This document shows positions 25,575-34,079 of a stretch of DNA of 64,000 nt, piece after piece. The position numbers were made by a program, and so were the translations under genes. This DNA is from SZUA-35 sp964351995 (lineage in GTDB: Bacteria > Actinomycetota > Acidimicrobiia > Acidimicrobiales > SZUA-35): assembly GCA_964351995.1 (NCBI GenBank), contig CAYGQE010000019.1:27669-91668 (forward strand), read 5' to 3'. Numbering within the stretch: position 1 is the first letter of the stretch; each line of letters starts with the position of its first letter. The notes beneath the pieces are model-generated. The model had not been told where the DNA came from and searched no databases. It was given only the letters and a program-made list of their open reading frames with translations.

Positions 25575-26915
25575 TCACGCGTTCTTGGGCAGCTCAGCGA
25601 AGGGCAGCACTTTGTCGTTGTTCGGCTCCTTGGGGAGACCGAGGGCCCGTTCGCCGATGATGTTGCGCTGGATCTGATCGGTGCCGCCGTAGATCGGAGG
25701 GGCCTGCGCGTACAACGCCGTGCCGGTGATCATGCCGAGGAACGGGTTGCCCGTGGCAGCGTTGAGCGCTTCACGTTGCTCGTCGGTGTAAGCGTGCAAC
25801 ATGCCTTGGGCACCGATGATCCGCAGGCCGAGGTCACGCTGCAAACGCACCACGTCACTCATCATCAGTTTGGAGATGTTGGCCATGCCAGGGATGTCTC
25901 GTCCTTGCTGACGTTCGGCCTTCGCCCGCAAGGCGTTGTAGCCACCAACTGCGGTCAACGTGTGTAGACGGGCAAGCTCCTGGCGGATCAGCGGGTCGTC
26001 GATGGTGCCGTTGTTCTTGGCGAAGTCGACCAAGTGGGAGCGCTGGCTCTTGCTCTTCCTCTCGGCCTTGACGGCTTCGCTGTCTTCGGCGGTCTCTTCG
26101 GCGACGGGCTCTCGCTTCTTCGGCGCCATGTCGCCGGCCTTCGCGCTCAAGTTGCCGGCGATCGTTCCCGGTGTCGGCCCGGCAGCAGCGCCGCCGCCCG
26201 CTCCGAGACCGGCGCGCTCGGCTTGCAAGGTGGTGTTGGTGACCGCCCAACCCTGACCGACGTCGCCGATGACGGCATCGACGGGGACACGAGCGTCGGT
26301 GAGGAACACCTCGTTGAACATTGCGTGGCCGGTCATCTCGATCAGCGGGCGAATCTCGACGCCGGGCTGGTGCATGTCGATGGCCATCCAGGTGATGCCC
26401 TGGTGCTTGGGCACATCGGGGTTGGTGCGAACGATGAGCATGCCCATGTCGGCGGATTGGCCGAGCGACGTCCACACTTTCTGGCCGTTGACGATCCACT
26501 CGTCACCATCGAGCTCGGCTCGTGCGCTCAGGCCGGCAAGGTCCGAGCCGGCACCGGGCTCGCTGAACAGCTGACACCACGCCTTCTGGCCGGTGACGAT
26601 CTCACGCACATACCGATCGATTTGTTCCTGGGTGCCGTGCGTGGCGATGCTGGGCGCGGCGAGCAGCAAGCCGAGGCCGCTGGGAGGCCCGACGGCACCG
26701 AACTTGGTGATCTCGCGCGACACCGCGACAGCCTCGGACCGCGAGAGGTCTCGGCCGTATGCGTTGGTCGGGAGCAGGGCGGATGACCAGCCGGCCTCAC
26801 CGAGCAGCTTCCACCACTGTTCGATCGTGAGTTCTGGGTCCCAGTTCTCCTCGAGCCAGGCCCGAACTTCGACCACGGGGTCGGCAGTGATGTCGCGAGT
26901 TTCGGTGGCTGTCAT
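25575..26915 (-). CDS. Acyl-CoA dehydrogenase with inserted Lys/Glu-rich segment
   Basis: A 446-residue flavoprotein oxidising an acyl-CoA at the alpha-beta bond. FAD and substrate motifs are present: CQLFSEPGAGSDLAG, VNGQKVWTSL, and the C-terminal APPIYGGTDQIQRNIIGERALGLPKEP. Between the middle and C-terminal domains sits an extra stretch of about 60 residues (GAGGGAAAGPTPG then APKKREPVAEE...KAERKSKSQR) that normal enzymes lack. The start at 26915 (MTATETRD) has a GGAG site. It lies 13 bp upstream of the amidohydrolase on the same strand, so it may process an acyl-CoA made from ring cleavage (for example a malonate-semialdehyde/3-hydroxypropionate branch), which is inference. Confidence 0.88.
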   Translation of the reverse strand: MTATETRDITADPVVEVRAWLEENWDPELTIEQWWKLLGEAGWSSALLPTNAYGRDLSRSEAVAVSREITKFGAVGPPSGLGLLLAAPSIATHGTQEQIDRYVREIVTGQKAWCQLFSEPGAGSDLAGLSARAELDGDEWIVNGQKVWTSLGQSADMGMLIVRTNPDVPKHQGITWMAIDMHQPGVEIRPLIEMTGHAMFNEVFLTDARVPVDAVIGDVGQGWAVTNTTLQAERAGLGAGGGAAAGPTPGTIAGNLSAKAGDMAPKKREPVAEETAEDSEAVKAERKSKSQRSHLVDFAKNNGTIDDPLIRQELARLHTLTAVGGYNALRAKAERQQGRDIPGMANISKLMMSDVVRLQRDLGLRIIGAQGMLHAYTDEQREALNAATGNPFLGMITGTALYAQAPPIYGGTDQIQRNIIGERALGLPKEPNNDKVLPFAELPKNA

Positions 26916-27006
26916 CTGGGTCACTCCTGGGTGAGGGCTACGGCCGAACGCAAATCTACGGTACGGGACTTCGTCGGACCACAATCGGCGCCGATGGATT
27001 GTTCGC

Positions 27007-28422
27007 TCATTGCTGGATTGCGAAGGCCAATTCGCCCTCGCCATCATCCAGCTCACGCAAGGGCTTGTTCGGCCGCAGAGCCCACCAGAAGGCGATCCAC
27101 ACCAGGCCGATCACGGTGACCAGGGTGAAGAGTCGAACGTCGCCTATGTGCTCGAAGCCACTCGAGATCAGGTCATCACCGACGATGTCGCACGGGAGTT
27201 GTCGGGCCAAGCTTTCGAGCAGCGGAAGTCCGGCCAGAAGGACGACGATCCCCGCCTCGATCGAAGCCCCTTCGGTGCTGCGGAGTGCGAACGCAATGGT
27301 GCCGCCGAGGACGATGACGGCGCCCCAATCGGTCAGCGCCTCGATCAGCACGAAGTTGACGAGGCCGAGCTCGAGATCGTCGAGCACGAAGAAGACCCAG
27401 ATGAGACCGGACGCAGCGACGGCGGCCGCTCCGGCCGAAAGCGATCGGCGTCCGCTCTGGGCGACGAGCATCACGATTGGTACCGTCGTGAGCAGCAGAA
27501 CGAGCGACACAAACCGGCTCCAGCCAACATCGTTCTCGAACCCGACAGCAATGTTGTTGGCGATGGCGTTCGTTGATCCAGCAAAGAGGAATCGAGGGCC
27601 GAACTCGACCCAGGTGGTGAGAGCCGTCACTCCTCCACACATGACGAGGAGCGCTGGTTCGATGTGCACGGTTGGCGCCGTGGTCTTCCGGTTCTGATGC
27701 GTCGCACCCATGATCACGAACCCCGCAATGCAGGCAAGCAGCGCCGGGCCGGTGCTGCCGTCGCTGAAACGGTCGGGGCCGACCTGGGCGGCAAGTGTTG
27801 CCAGGCCTGTGACGGCCAAGGTGCCACCGATGAGCACACTCTTGTCGAGACTGCGTTCTTCGGCTGCCGCTTGTCCTGACTCGCCGATTCGTATCACTTC
27901 CGCGGCGGCGACGCCGACGCAAAGCAGAACGAGCGTGACCACGATCAGAGGGGTCAGCCCAGCCAGGCCGGTGCGACTGAGCAGCTCGATGAGAACGAGA
28001 TCGTCGAGTACTCGGGACAGGACGAACACTCCAGCGAGTAGGGCAGTGACCGTCGAGCGGGCCCGCCATGCGACCACCAGGAGCGCAGCGGCGACGACCT
28101 GCTCGCCGATCAAGACGAGGGAGAGGGAGAGTTGGTTTGGGATGAGACCGGCATCGAAGAGCACGGTGGCTGCGCCGATGATCATCGCGACGTGAGCAGC
28201 GAAGACAGCGATCCACACCGGCTGTCGCCGAATGGCGAGCGCAATCAACGCCGTGGATCCCATGGTGATGATGAAGGAGAGCGACGTGATCGGCGAGAAG
28301 GTGTCTCGGGTTTCGGTGAAGATCTGAGCGGTCGTGGCCGTCGCCGAGGCAACGCTTGACACGAGGTAGGCCATGGACATTGCCACGAGCGCCTCACCGG
28401 ACAGTTTGTGTTGGTCGCTCAC
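27007..28422 (-). CDS. Polytopic membrane protein of unknown function
   Basis: A 471-residue, very hydrophobic protein with about 12 predicted membrane segments and short loops. I do not recognise its family. It begins at a GTG with GGGAG close upstream (MSDQHKLSGEALVAMSMAYL) and ends in an acidic cytosolic tail (RELDDGEGELAFAIQQ). The middle part has a His/Lys loop (MGATHQNRKTTAPTVHIEP), and charged residues inside the membrane are few. No transporter signature, cofactor motif or catalytic pattern is visible. It lies upstream of the acyl-CoA dehydrogenase with a gap of about 90 bp, and it is divergent from the isocitrate-lyase-like gene. Confidence 0.8.
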   Translation of the reverse strand: MSDQHKLSGEALVAMSMAYLVSSVASATATTAQIFTETRDTFSPITSLSFIITMGSTALIALAIRRQPVWIAVFAAHVAMIIGAATVLFDAGLIPNQLSLSLVLIGEQVVAAALLVVAWRARSTVTALLAGVFVLSRVLDDLVLIELLSRTGLAGLTPLIVVTLVLLCVGVAAAEVIRIGESGQAAAEERSLDKSVLIGGTLAVTGLATLAAQVGPDRFSDGSTGPALLACIAGFVIMGATHQNRKTTAPTVHIEPALLVMCGGVTALTTWVEFGPRFLFAGSTNAIANNIAVGFENDVGWSRFVSLVLLLTTVPIVMLVAQSGRRSLSAGAAAVAASGLIWVFFVLDDLELGLVNFVLIEALTDWGAVIVLGGTIAFALRSTEGASIEAGIVVLLAGLPLLESLARQLPCDIVGDDLISSGFEHIGDVRLFTLVTVIGLVWIAFWWALRPNKPLRELDDGEGELAFAIQQ

Positions 28423-28513
28423 GGGTCTCCCTGCCGACAGATCCTGCTCGGTTCGGTGACCCTAGGGACTCCACAACACCGCTGCTTGAGTGAAACGCCA
28501 CTACCTTCGGCCG

Positions 28514-29413
28514 ATGGCTGATCTGTTGCGTCCTCGTCCGTCCGGTCCCTCTGGTTTGCGTTCGCTTCTGAGTGGTGCGGTGGCCAACGGCAAGCCGCTC
28601 GTTCTGCCTGGTTGCTACGACGCCCTCGGTGCGCGCCTGATCGAACAAGCCGGATTCGATGCGGCGTACATGACCGGCTTCGGTACGACGGCCGGCCTGC
28701 TTGGCCGCCCTGACGTCGGACTGCTCGGGCTGACCGAGATGGTCGACAACGCTCGTCGCATCACCAACGCCATCGACCTGCCCGTGCTCGCCGACGCCGA
28801 CACCGGGTACGGCAACCAGATCAACGTGATTCGCACGGTGCAGGAGTACGAACGTGCGGGAATCGCGGGAATCCACCTCGAAGACCAGGTCATGCCCAAG
28901 AAGTGCGGTCACATGGAGAACAAGCAGGTGGTCGATGCCGCAGAGTTCGTCGGCAAGATCCGAGCCGCTGCTTCGGCCCGGCAGGACCCCGACTTCGTGT
29001 TGATCGCCCGAACAGATGCTCGTGCTCCCCACGGTCTGGATGAGGCGATCTCGCGTGCACACGCCAGTGTCGAAGCGGGGGCGGACGTGTTGTTCGTCGA
29101 AGCGCTGCAAGGCGTCGACGAGATCGAACTCGTCAGCAAGGAATTCGCCGGCGTGCCGCTGCTTTTCAACTGGGCCGAAGGCGGCAAGACGCCGCCCCTG
29201 ACCTACGCCGAGATCGCCGAGCTCGGGTTCGCCATGATCATCATGCCCATCGGCACGATGCTGGCGGCCACTCGAGCCATGCAGGGCTTCCTGGCCAAGC
29301 TCAAGGTGGATGGCACGCCAGCGGGTTTCGTCGACGAACTCATGGGCTTCAGCGAGTTCACCGATCTGATCGGCCTGCCCGAGATCGTCGACCTCGAACA
29401 GCGCTTCTCCTAG
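28514..29413 (+). CDS. Isocitrate lyase/PEP mutase family lyase
   Basis: A 299-residue TIM-barrel enzyme of the ICL/PEPM superfamily. Hallmarks are PGCYDALGARLIEQAGFDAAYMTGFG, the metal/substrate loop ADADTGYGN, the catalytic loop KKCGH, and IARTDARAPHGLDEAI. The Lys-Lys-Cys-Gly-His signature puts it with 2-methylisocitrate lyase, oxaloacetate decarboxylase-like and dimethylmalate lyase enzymes rather than with phosphonomutases. It therefore probably cleaves or decarboxylates a 2-hydroxy-diacid. The start at 28514 (MADLLRPRPSG) is used. Its stop codon shares a CTAG with the stop of the convergent gene. Confidence 0.88.
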   Translation: MADLLRPRPSGPSGLRSLLSGAVANGKPLVLPGCYDALGARLIEQAGFDAAYMTGFGTTAGLLGRPDVGLLGLTEMVDNARRITNAIDLPVLADADTGYGNQINVIRTVQEYERAGIAGIHLEDQVMPKKCGHMENKQVVDAAEFVGKIRAAASARQDPDFVLIARTDARAPHGLDEAISRAHASVEAGADVLFVEALQGVDEIELVSKEFAGVPLLFNWAEGGKTPPLTYAEIAELGFAMIIMPIGTMLAATRAMQGFLAKLKVDGTPAGFVDELMGFSEFTDLIGLPEIVDLEQRFS

Positions 29414-30084
29414 TTGTTGGAGTTGGTGGCTCGGGCTTGCCAGTTGATGGTGCCGGTGCCGTTGCCAGCTCCGGTACCGGTCGAGATCACGATGGCACCA
29501 CGAAGCTCACGGCCGGGTGCCAGCGTGATGGTGCCGGTCGTGGTTTCTGAGACGTTGCCGCCGGCGTCAACCACGATGGGGCGAGCATCCCAGCCGCTCC
29601 CGGCGCCAACGTCACCGGGCAAGCCGGGAGGGGCGACCTCGTCAGCGTCATCAGCGCCGATGACGTCAGAAGCCGTCGACAGATAGACACGGGCCGATCG
29701 ATCGGTCCAGTCTCCAACGCCGTTGGCCGAGTCGGCCACGAGGGTGATCTGCAACGGCACATTGCATCGGTTCTGGTAGCGAACGATGTCGGTATAGACG
29801 ACGCGGTCACCTGTCATGCCCCGAACAGCGATGTTCTCTTGGATGAGGTTCGAGCCGTCGACCTGGATGGTTTGCGTGTCGTCGAAGGCCACGAAGGGGT
29901 CGTCGGCGTCAGCGCCGGTGTAGCTGATGGTGTCGTCGCCCGCTGCTTTGAAGAAGCAGGGATCGGCGGCTGTGATCTCGGCTTGCATGAAATTCTGGAC
30001 CACGAGTGAGGCCATGGCCGGCGTGGCGAACACCAGGGTGGCCACGATGAGCAGGGCTCCACGGGTCGACAATTTGCTGAGCAT
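29410..30084 (-). CDS. Small secreted beta-rich protein (possibly camelysin/TasA-like)
   Basis: A 224-residue exported protein. A clear Sec signal peptide (MLSKLSTRGALLIVATLVFATPAMAS) ends at an AxA site near residue 26. The mature part is rich in Thr, Asp, Gly and beta-strand pattern, with two cysteines (DPCFFKAAG, NRCNVPLQ) that may form a disulfide. It has no catalytic motif. The layout recalls secreted matrix proteins of the camelysin/TasA type, but I cannot prove it. The ATG overlaps the stop of the upstream four-helix membrane protein (TGATG), with GGAG upstream, so the two are coupled and probably cooperate. Confidence 0.7.
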   Translation of the reverse strand: MLSKLSTRGALLIVATLVFATPAMASLVVQNFMQAEITAADPCFFKAAGDDTISYTGADADDPFVAFDDTQTIQVDGSNLIQENIAVRGMTGDRVVYTDIVRYQNRCNVPLQITLVADSANGVGDWTDRSARVYLSTASDVIGADDADEVAPPGLPGDVGAGSGWDARPIVVDAGGNVSETTTGTITLAPGRELRGAIVISTGTGAGNGTGTINWQARATNSNN

Positions 30085-30557
30085 CAGGAGTTCTCCGTTG
30101 ACGTGTCTTGGGGAAAGCGAGGGCGATAGGCGATGAAGATGATCGAAGCGGCGATGACGAACGCGAGCGCTTGACTGAGAATCCAGAGGTCGACCAGCGG
30201 GGGGTTGATCAGGTGGCGAACCCAGTGCATGCCGATCAGCACGATGGACATCACGAGCCCGCTCGCCCAACCGAGGACGAGCGATGGGTCGTCGCGACGG
30301 CGCCACAGATTCCAGAGCGCCCCGGTGGCGGTGACGCCGACGGCGAGAGCGATGGACCACGACATGAGGGGGACGAAACCACCCGGCGTGGTCTGGATGC
30401 CGAGAAACGGCAGGACGCCGCCAGCGAAGCGGATGTCGACGGCAGTGCCGTTGCCGTTGGCCAGCAGAATCGATGCAGCCATCTGGGCACCGAAGAGCGT
30501 CAGCGCCGCCTGCAGTGCACCAAGCACCAGGTGATGGGGGCTGAGCGAACGGTCCAT
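30084..30557 (-). CDS. Four-helix membrane protein, function unknown
   Basis: A 157-residue protein with four clear hydrophobic segments (about 8-32, 55-80, 90-112 and 120-145) and short polar loops. No signal-peptidase Ser/Lys pair is recognisable, so it is not obviously a SipW-type protease, although it precedes a secreted protein in the same coupled unit (TGATG). It may help assembly or export of that protein. The C-terminus (PRFPQDTSTENS) is polar. I do not recognise the family. Confidence 0.7.
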   Translation of the reverse strand: MDRSLSPHHLVLGALQAALTLFGAQMAASILLANGNGTAVDIRFAGGVLPFLGIQTTPGGFVPLMSWSIALAVGVTATGALWNLWRRRDDPSLVLGWASGLVMSIVLIGMHWVRHLINPPLVDLWILSQALAFVIAASIIFIAYRPRFPQDTSTENS

Positions 30558-30670
30558 GGCCCCTCCGTCGGCAGGTCCGAACCGTTCATGAGCCCATCAT
30601 GGGTCAAACGGATTGTTTTTTGGGGACCTGACCCCCGACGTCAGCGTGAGGCGACAGCCGAACCAGTGTT

Positions 30671-31633
30671 TCAGCCCTTGCCGCCCAAGAAGATGAGGGC
30701 GCCAATGGCGGCGGCGGCTCTACCGAAGCTGAGCGGATCAGCCTTCTTCTCGACCGGAGCCTTCACCATCGAGGCCAAGGGATCGATGTTGGCATCTTCG
30801 TTCATCGCGTTGACCTCGGCCCCGATCACGATGGCGATCGCCGTGAGCTGTAAGAAGATGATGATGGCAGCGATGGCGCCGAGAATGCTGTAGCTGGCGG
30901 GGAGTGAACCAGCAGCAAAGCGGAAGTAGAGGCTGAAGACCACCGCAAACACGAGGAACATGCCGGCGCCAGCAACGGCACCAGGGTTCTTCCATGGCGT
31001 CTTCGGTGTGCGGTCGGGCCCGTAGCGGTACAGCACCGTGAAGGCGAACATCATGAAGAACAGCATGGCGACGTAGCTGCCGATGCTGACGAGCACATTG
31101 AGCCCGCTGCCCAGACCAGCCCAATCAAGGAGGGCGGGCAGACCGCCGAACACGAAGCCCATGAGGGCGACGGTGACGATGCCGCCAGCGGTGAGTCCAT
31201 AGGACAGGGCCCGGACCTTGAGCCCGCCGCGACCTTCCGTGGCGCCGTAGGCGAGAGAGATCACGTTCATCAGCTTCGACAGGGCCCCCGAGGATGCCCA
31301 GAGGGCCACGAGGATGCCGATGATCAGCGCGCCAGTACCGCTCTCCTTGGCTTCGGCGACTGCCGTCGTGACCTGGTTGTCGATGAACGTCTTGGACGCG
31401 TCCTCCATGTTCTCGGTCAGATCCTTGATCTGGGTGGCGAGGTCTGCTGGATCGGTCACGAGCGAATAGACCGAGATGACGGCCACGATCGTGGGGATCA
31501 GGGCCAGCAGGCCGTAGAAGGCAATGCCGGCAGCGATCACGACCACGTTGTGGGCCTTGATGCGAGCCATCACCTCCTTCGCCTTCGGAACGAACCCGTC
31601 AGGGTTGATCTCGGTGTCGGTGGTGGCAGTCAT
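30671..31633 (-). CDS. YihY/BrkB family membrane protein
   Basis: A 320-residue inner-membrane protein with about six helices. The opening (KAKEVMARIKAHNVVVIAAGIAFYGLLALIPTIVAVISVYSL) and the LWASSGALSKLMNVISLAYGATEGRG segment match the YihY/BrkB family, once annotated as ribonuclease BN. The YRYGPDR...WKNPGAVAGA block and the conserved GAEVNA near the end are also diagnostic. The molecular role of the family is not settled, and transport or lipid-related functions have been proposed. A small single-helix protein gene lies 53 bp upstream on the same strand. Confidence 0.9.
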   Translation of the reverse strand: MTATTDTEINPDGFVPKAKEVMARIKAHNVVVIAAGIAFYGLLALIPTIVAVISVYSLVTDPADLATQIKDLTENMEDASKTFIDNQVTTAVAEAKESGTGALIIGILVALWASSGALSKLMNVISLAYGATEGRGGLKVRALSYGLTAGGIVTVALMGFVFGGLPALLDWAGLGSGLNVLVSIGSYVAMLFFMMFAFTVLYRYGPDRTPKTPWKNPGAVAGAGMFLVFAVVFSLYFRFAAGSLPASYSILGAIAAIIIFLQLTAIAIVIGAEVNAMNEDANIDPLASMVKAPVEKKADPLSFGRAAAAIGALIFLGGKG

Positions 31634-31686
31634 GCGGGGTGTCGTCCTGGTGTTGCGGGTGAAGAGGGTGCGGGTTCGGCGGCTGG

Positions 31687-31923
31687 TCAGCGAGAGGCGT
31701 CGTAGTCGTCTTCGACGTCCAGATCGTCCGTGGCATGGAACGGGTCGTTCACATCGATGATGTGGGCGCCGGTGCGATCGCGTGCGGCGCGACCCTTGTG
31801 GTCGACGGCCACCGCCTTCGGCCGAAACGGCTTCTGCGGGAAATTCAGCCGGTCGATCAGCACGGCAATGAGGCCCAACACGAGGGCGGCGCCGATGAGG
31901 AGGAAAACGAAATTCTGATCCAT
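31687..31923 (-). CDS. Small single-pass membrane protein
   Basis: A 78-residue protein with one N-terminal helix (NFVFLLIGAALVLGLIAVLID). A basic segment follows (NFPQKPFRPKAVAVDHKGR), then an acidic tail (ATDDLDVEDDYDASR). The start at 31923 (MDQNFVF) is preferred over upstream codons that enter the neighbouring gene. It is sandwiched between an LLM oxidoreductase and the YihY gene on one strand. No family is recognised. Confidence 0.65.
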   Translation of the reverse strand: MDQNFVFLLIGAALVLGLIAVLIDRLNFPQKPFRPKAVAVDHKGRAARDRTGAHIIDVNDPFHATDDLDVEDDYDASR

Positions 31924-31936
31924 GGATTGCCGATCG

Positions 31937-32815
31937 TCAGAGCACGGCTTCGCCAATGGCGCGCCACGCGTCGAGAGGTACTGCGGCGCGATCGGCTTCG
32001 AGCACTTGGACGCAGACGTGATTGGCGCCAGCGTCGTGGTGTGCCTTCACCCGATCGAGCACGTCGTCAAGTGTGCCCCAGGCAACGATCGCATCCACGA
32101 CACGATCGTCGGCGTTGGTCAGCTCTTCTTCGGTGTAGCCCAGGCGCATCAGATTGTTGGCGTAGTTCGGGAGGCCGAGATACACCGCCATGTGGGCTCG
32201 GGCGATCTCCCGAGCCTTCGACGGGTCGGTCTCGAGCACGACCATTTGTTCGGTTGCGAGGTAGGCGTCAGGGCCGATGATCGTTCGAGCGATCTCGGTG
32301 TGCTCGGGAGGAACGAAGTAGGGGTGAGCGCCGTCCGCAGCGGTGGCCGACAACTCCAGCATCTTCGGACCGAGCGCAGCCAGCAGCCGCATCGTGGGTT
32401 GCTCTGGCTTCACGCCATGGAACATCGACGCGTCCATACGTTCGAGGTACTCGCGCATCTTGGTGAGCGGCTTGGAGTAGTCGTGTTTGCGGACCCACTC
32501 GGTGAGGGTGTGGTGGCTGACGCCGAGACCAAGAATGAAGCGGCCGTTGTATGCCTCGTTCAGCGTGAGTGATGCGTTCGAGGTGGTCATCGGGTCGCGA
32601 GCCCAGATCGACGCAATGCCGGTGGCGACCTGCATGTTGGTGGTGGCTTCGAGCATGATCGAGGCCGAAACAAACGGGTCGCGCGAGACGGTTTCAGGGA
32701 TCCACATCGTGGGCCAGCCGGCCTCGTCGAGCTCAGCAACCACGTCGCGCACGACGCCAGATGAGTGTCCATCGAGGACGCCTTGCCAGATGCCTACGGG
32801 ACCAAGATCGTTCAT
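31937..32815 (-). CDS. LLM-class F420-dependent oxidoreductase
   Basis: A 292-residue TIM-barrel protein of the luciferase-like group. The segments ELDEAGWPTMWIPE, ATGIASIWARDPMTTSNASLTLNEAYNGRFILGLGVSH and the later LAALGPKMLELSATAADGAHPYFVPPEH are typical of actinobacterial F420H2-dependent members, in which the SH/SN region binds the deazaflavin phosphate. There is no adjacent flavin reductase, which also favours F420 over FMN. It probably reduces or oxidises an alcohol, enone or xenobiotic. The substrate is unknown. It lies 13 bp upstream of the small membrane-protein gene. Confidence 0.87.
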   Translation of the reverse strand: MNDLGPVGIWQGVLDGHSSGVVRDVVAELDEAGWPTMWIPETVSRDPFVSASIMLEATTNMQVATGIASIWARDPMTTSNASLTLNEAYNGRFILGLGVSHHTLTEWVRKHDYSKPLTKMREYLERMDASMFHGVKPEQPTMRLLAALGPKMLELSATAADGAHPYFVPPEHTEIARTIIGPDAYLATEQMVVLETDPSKAREIARAHMAVYLGLPNYANNLMRLGYTEEELTNADDRVVDAIVAWGTLDDVLDRVKAHHDAGANHVCVQVLEADRAAVPLDAWRAIGEAVL

Positions 32816-32842
32816 GGCGATGAAACTAGCCGAAGCAGCTCT

Positions 32843-33835
32843 TCAGTTGAACCTACGCTGCCGCCTGGAAGACGAGCGGTGGATGATCAGCGACATCGAT
32901 GGTTGCTCGTGGGTGGCCCAGCGTTGCTTGTACTCCATGTCCATGCCCATGTCATAGGTGTGCACGCCCTCGTTGATGACGGCCTGGAGCGTGTGGTGCT
33001 GGAGGAGATGGCTGATCGATAGTGGTCGGGCGGCTTCAGCGAAACTCAGCTGCAGGCCGCGGTAGCGGCCGTTCCGAACGCCCCCGAAGATGAAGCCGAC
33101 ATCTTCGCCATCGACGGTCGCAATGCTTGCCCGAAATCGGCCCTGCTGTTGCAGCCGTTCGGTCATGACCTCGTAGAAGCGATGCATGCCGGGGCCGGTG
33201 ATGCCGTCTTCGGTCATGCCCTTCCAGCTGGTGCGCTCGATCTCGACGCACCGCCGAAAGGCCGATGGGTCGTTGGACACGTCGACGAAGGTCAATCCCG
33301 CCTCCGCCGCTCGCCGCTCGGACTGCCGGATTGCCTTGCGGAACTTCGCGCTGCGCGTGTCGAACCAGTGGTCGTGCCCGGTGCGGATGTCGGCGATTTG
33401 GCGAACGATTCCGTAGACCGCCTGGATCTTTCCGAGCGCAGAGAACGGTTTCGCGAGAGTTCGAGCCAGGTCCTCGTCGAGCGGGAGACCAGGGATCATG
33501 CAGATGTCCCAGTCGTCGACCGTGCGGAGATGCTCGGTAGCGAGTTCGGCGAGGTCCGAGAGGTCTGGGCCGATGAGCGGGCACGAGAATCCCCACATCG
33601 GTTCGAGTCCCGCGATGACCACCAACCCGTCTTCCATGCGGCTGCTCGACAACAAGATGGCGCCGGTCCCGGGCTCGGACCACGTCAGCGGTGTCGCGCC
33701 CTCGCTGAACGCAACGTGGGCGGAAAGGAACCAATCGGGTCCCGAGCACCATGGATCGATACGAGGAGTGGCATCCACCAACGATTCGATGAGTGCGGTG
33801 TCGGCGTCGACTTCGCCGAGCGAGCTCCACGTCAT
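32843..33835 (-). CDS. GNAT/FemAB-like acyltransferase
   Basis: A 330-residue cytosolic protein. The C-terminal half (about residues 165-320) carries the CelD/BioF-type GNAT fold: FRKAIRQSERRAAEAG, CVEIERTSWKGMTEDG, FRASIATVDGEDVGFIFGG and RYRGLQLSFAEAARPLSISHLLQHHTLQAVINEGVHTYDMGMDMEYKQRW. The last part, with Tyr-Asp-x-G and Lys, is typical of FemAB/CelD proteins that transfer amino-acyl or acyl groups to surface polymers. The N-terminal half is less conserved. Start at the ATG at 33835. It is divergent from the AAA ATPase gene with 244 bp between starts, a likely shared promoter region. Confidence 0.8.
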   Translation of the reverse strand: MTWSSLGEVDADTALIESLVDATPRIDPWCSGPDWFLSAHVAFSEGATPLTWSEPGTGAILLSSSRMEDGLVVIAGLEPMWGFSCPLIGPDLSDLAELATEHLRTVDDWDICMIPGLPLDEDLARTLAKPFSALGKIQAVYGIVRQIADIRTGHDHWFDTRSAKFRKAIRQSERRAAEAGLTFVDVSNDPSAFRRCVEIERTSWKGMTEDGITGPGMHRFYEVMTERLQQQGRFRASIATVDGEDVGFIFGGVRNGRYRGLQLSFAEAARPLSISHLLQHHTLQAVINEGVHTYDMGMDMEYKQRWATHEQPSMSLIIHRSSSRRQRRFN

Positions 33836-34079
33836 CGGGGGAGTGTGCCAGTCGTTGCTGGAACGATGCCGGACGGGTGGGCGAAATTTCTCCTTGAGTC
33901 CGTGGTTGGAGTGGCCGAGAACCAAAGGTGTGACCGCCCGTCCCGTTCGACCGAGCCGATTTGCCGACAACCTGATCGAGCGCCCGCGAGCCTCGTCGGA
34001 TCGGTGGGATGTCCCCGATCCACCGGTGCCCGTCACCCAGAATGTGCCGCCAAGGCCACCCACCCGACCGAGCTCGCCG

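Noticed and set aside
28394..29110. Long minus-strand open frame of 238 codons
   Set aside because: It is antisense to the strongly conserved lyase gene and its product has biased, His/Arg/Asp-rich shadow composition.
30607..30645. T-run followed by GGGGACC...GACCCCC, considered as a terminator
   Set aside because: The T-run precedes the stem on the plus strand, so it is in the wrong order, and no plus-strand gene ends there.
33498..34079. Open plus-strand frame before the AAA ATPase
   Set aside because: It is antisense to the acyltransferase gene; the N-terminal text has no family similarity and the ATG at 34080 is well placed.
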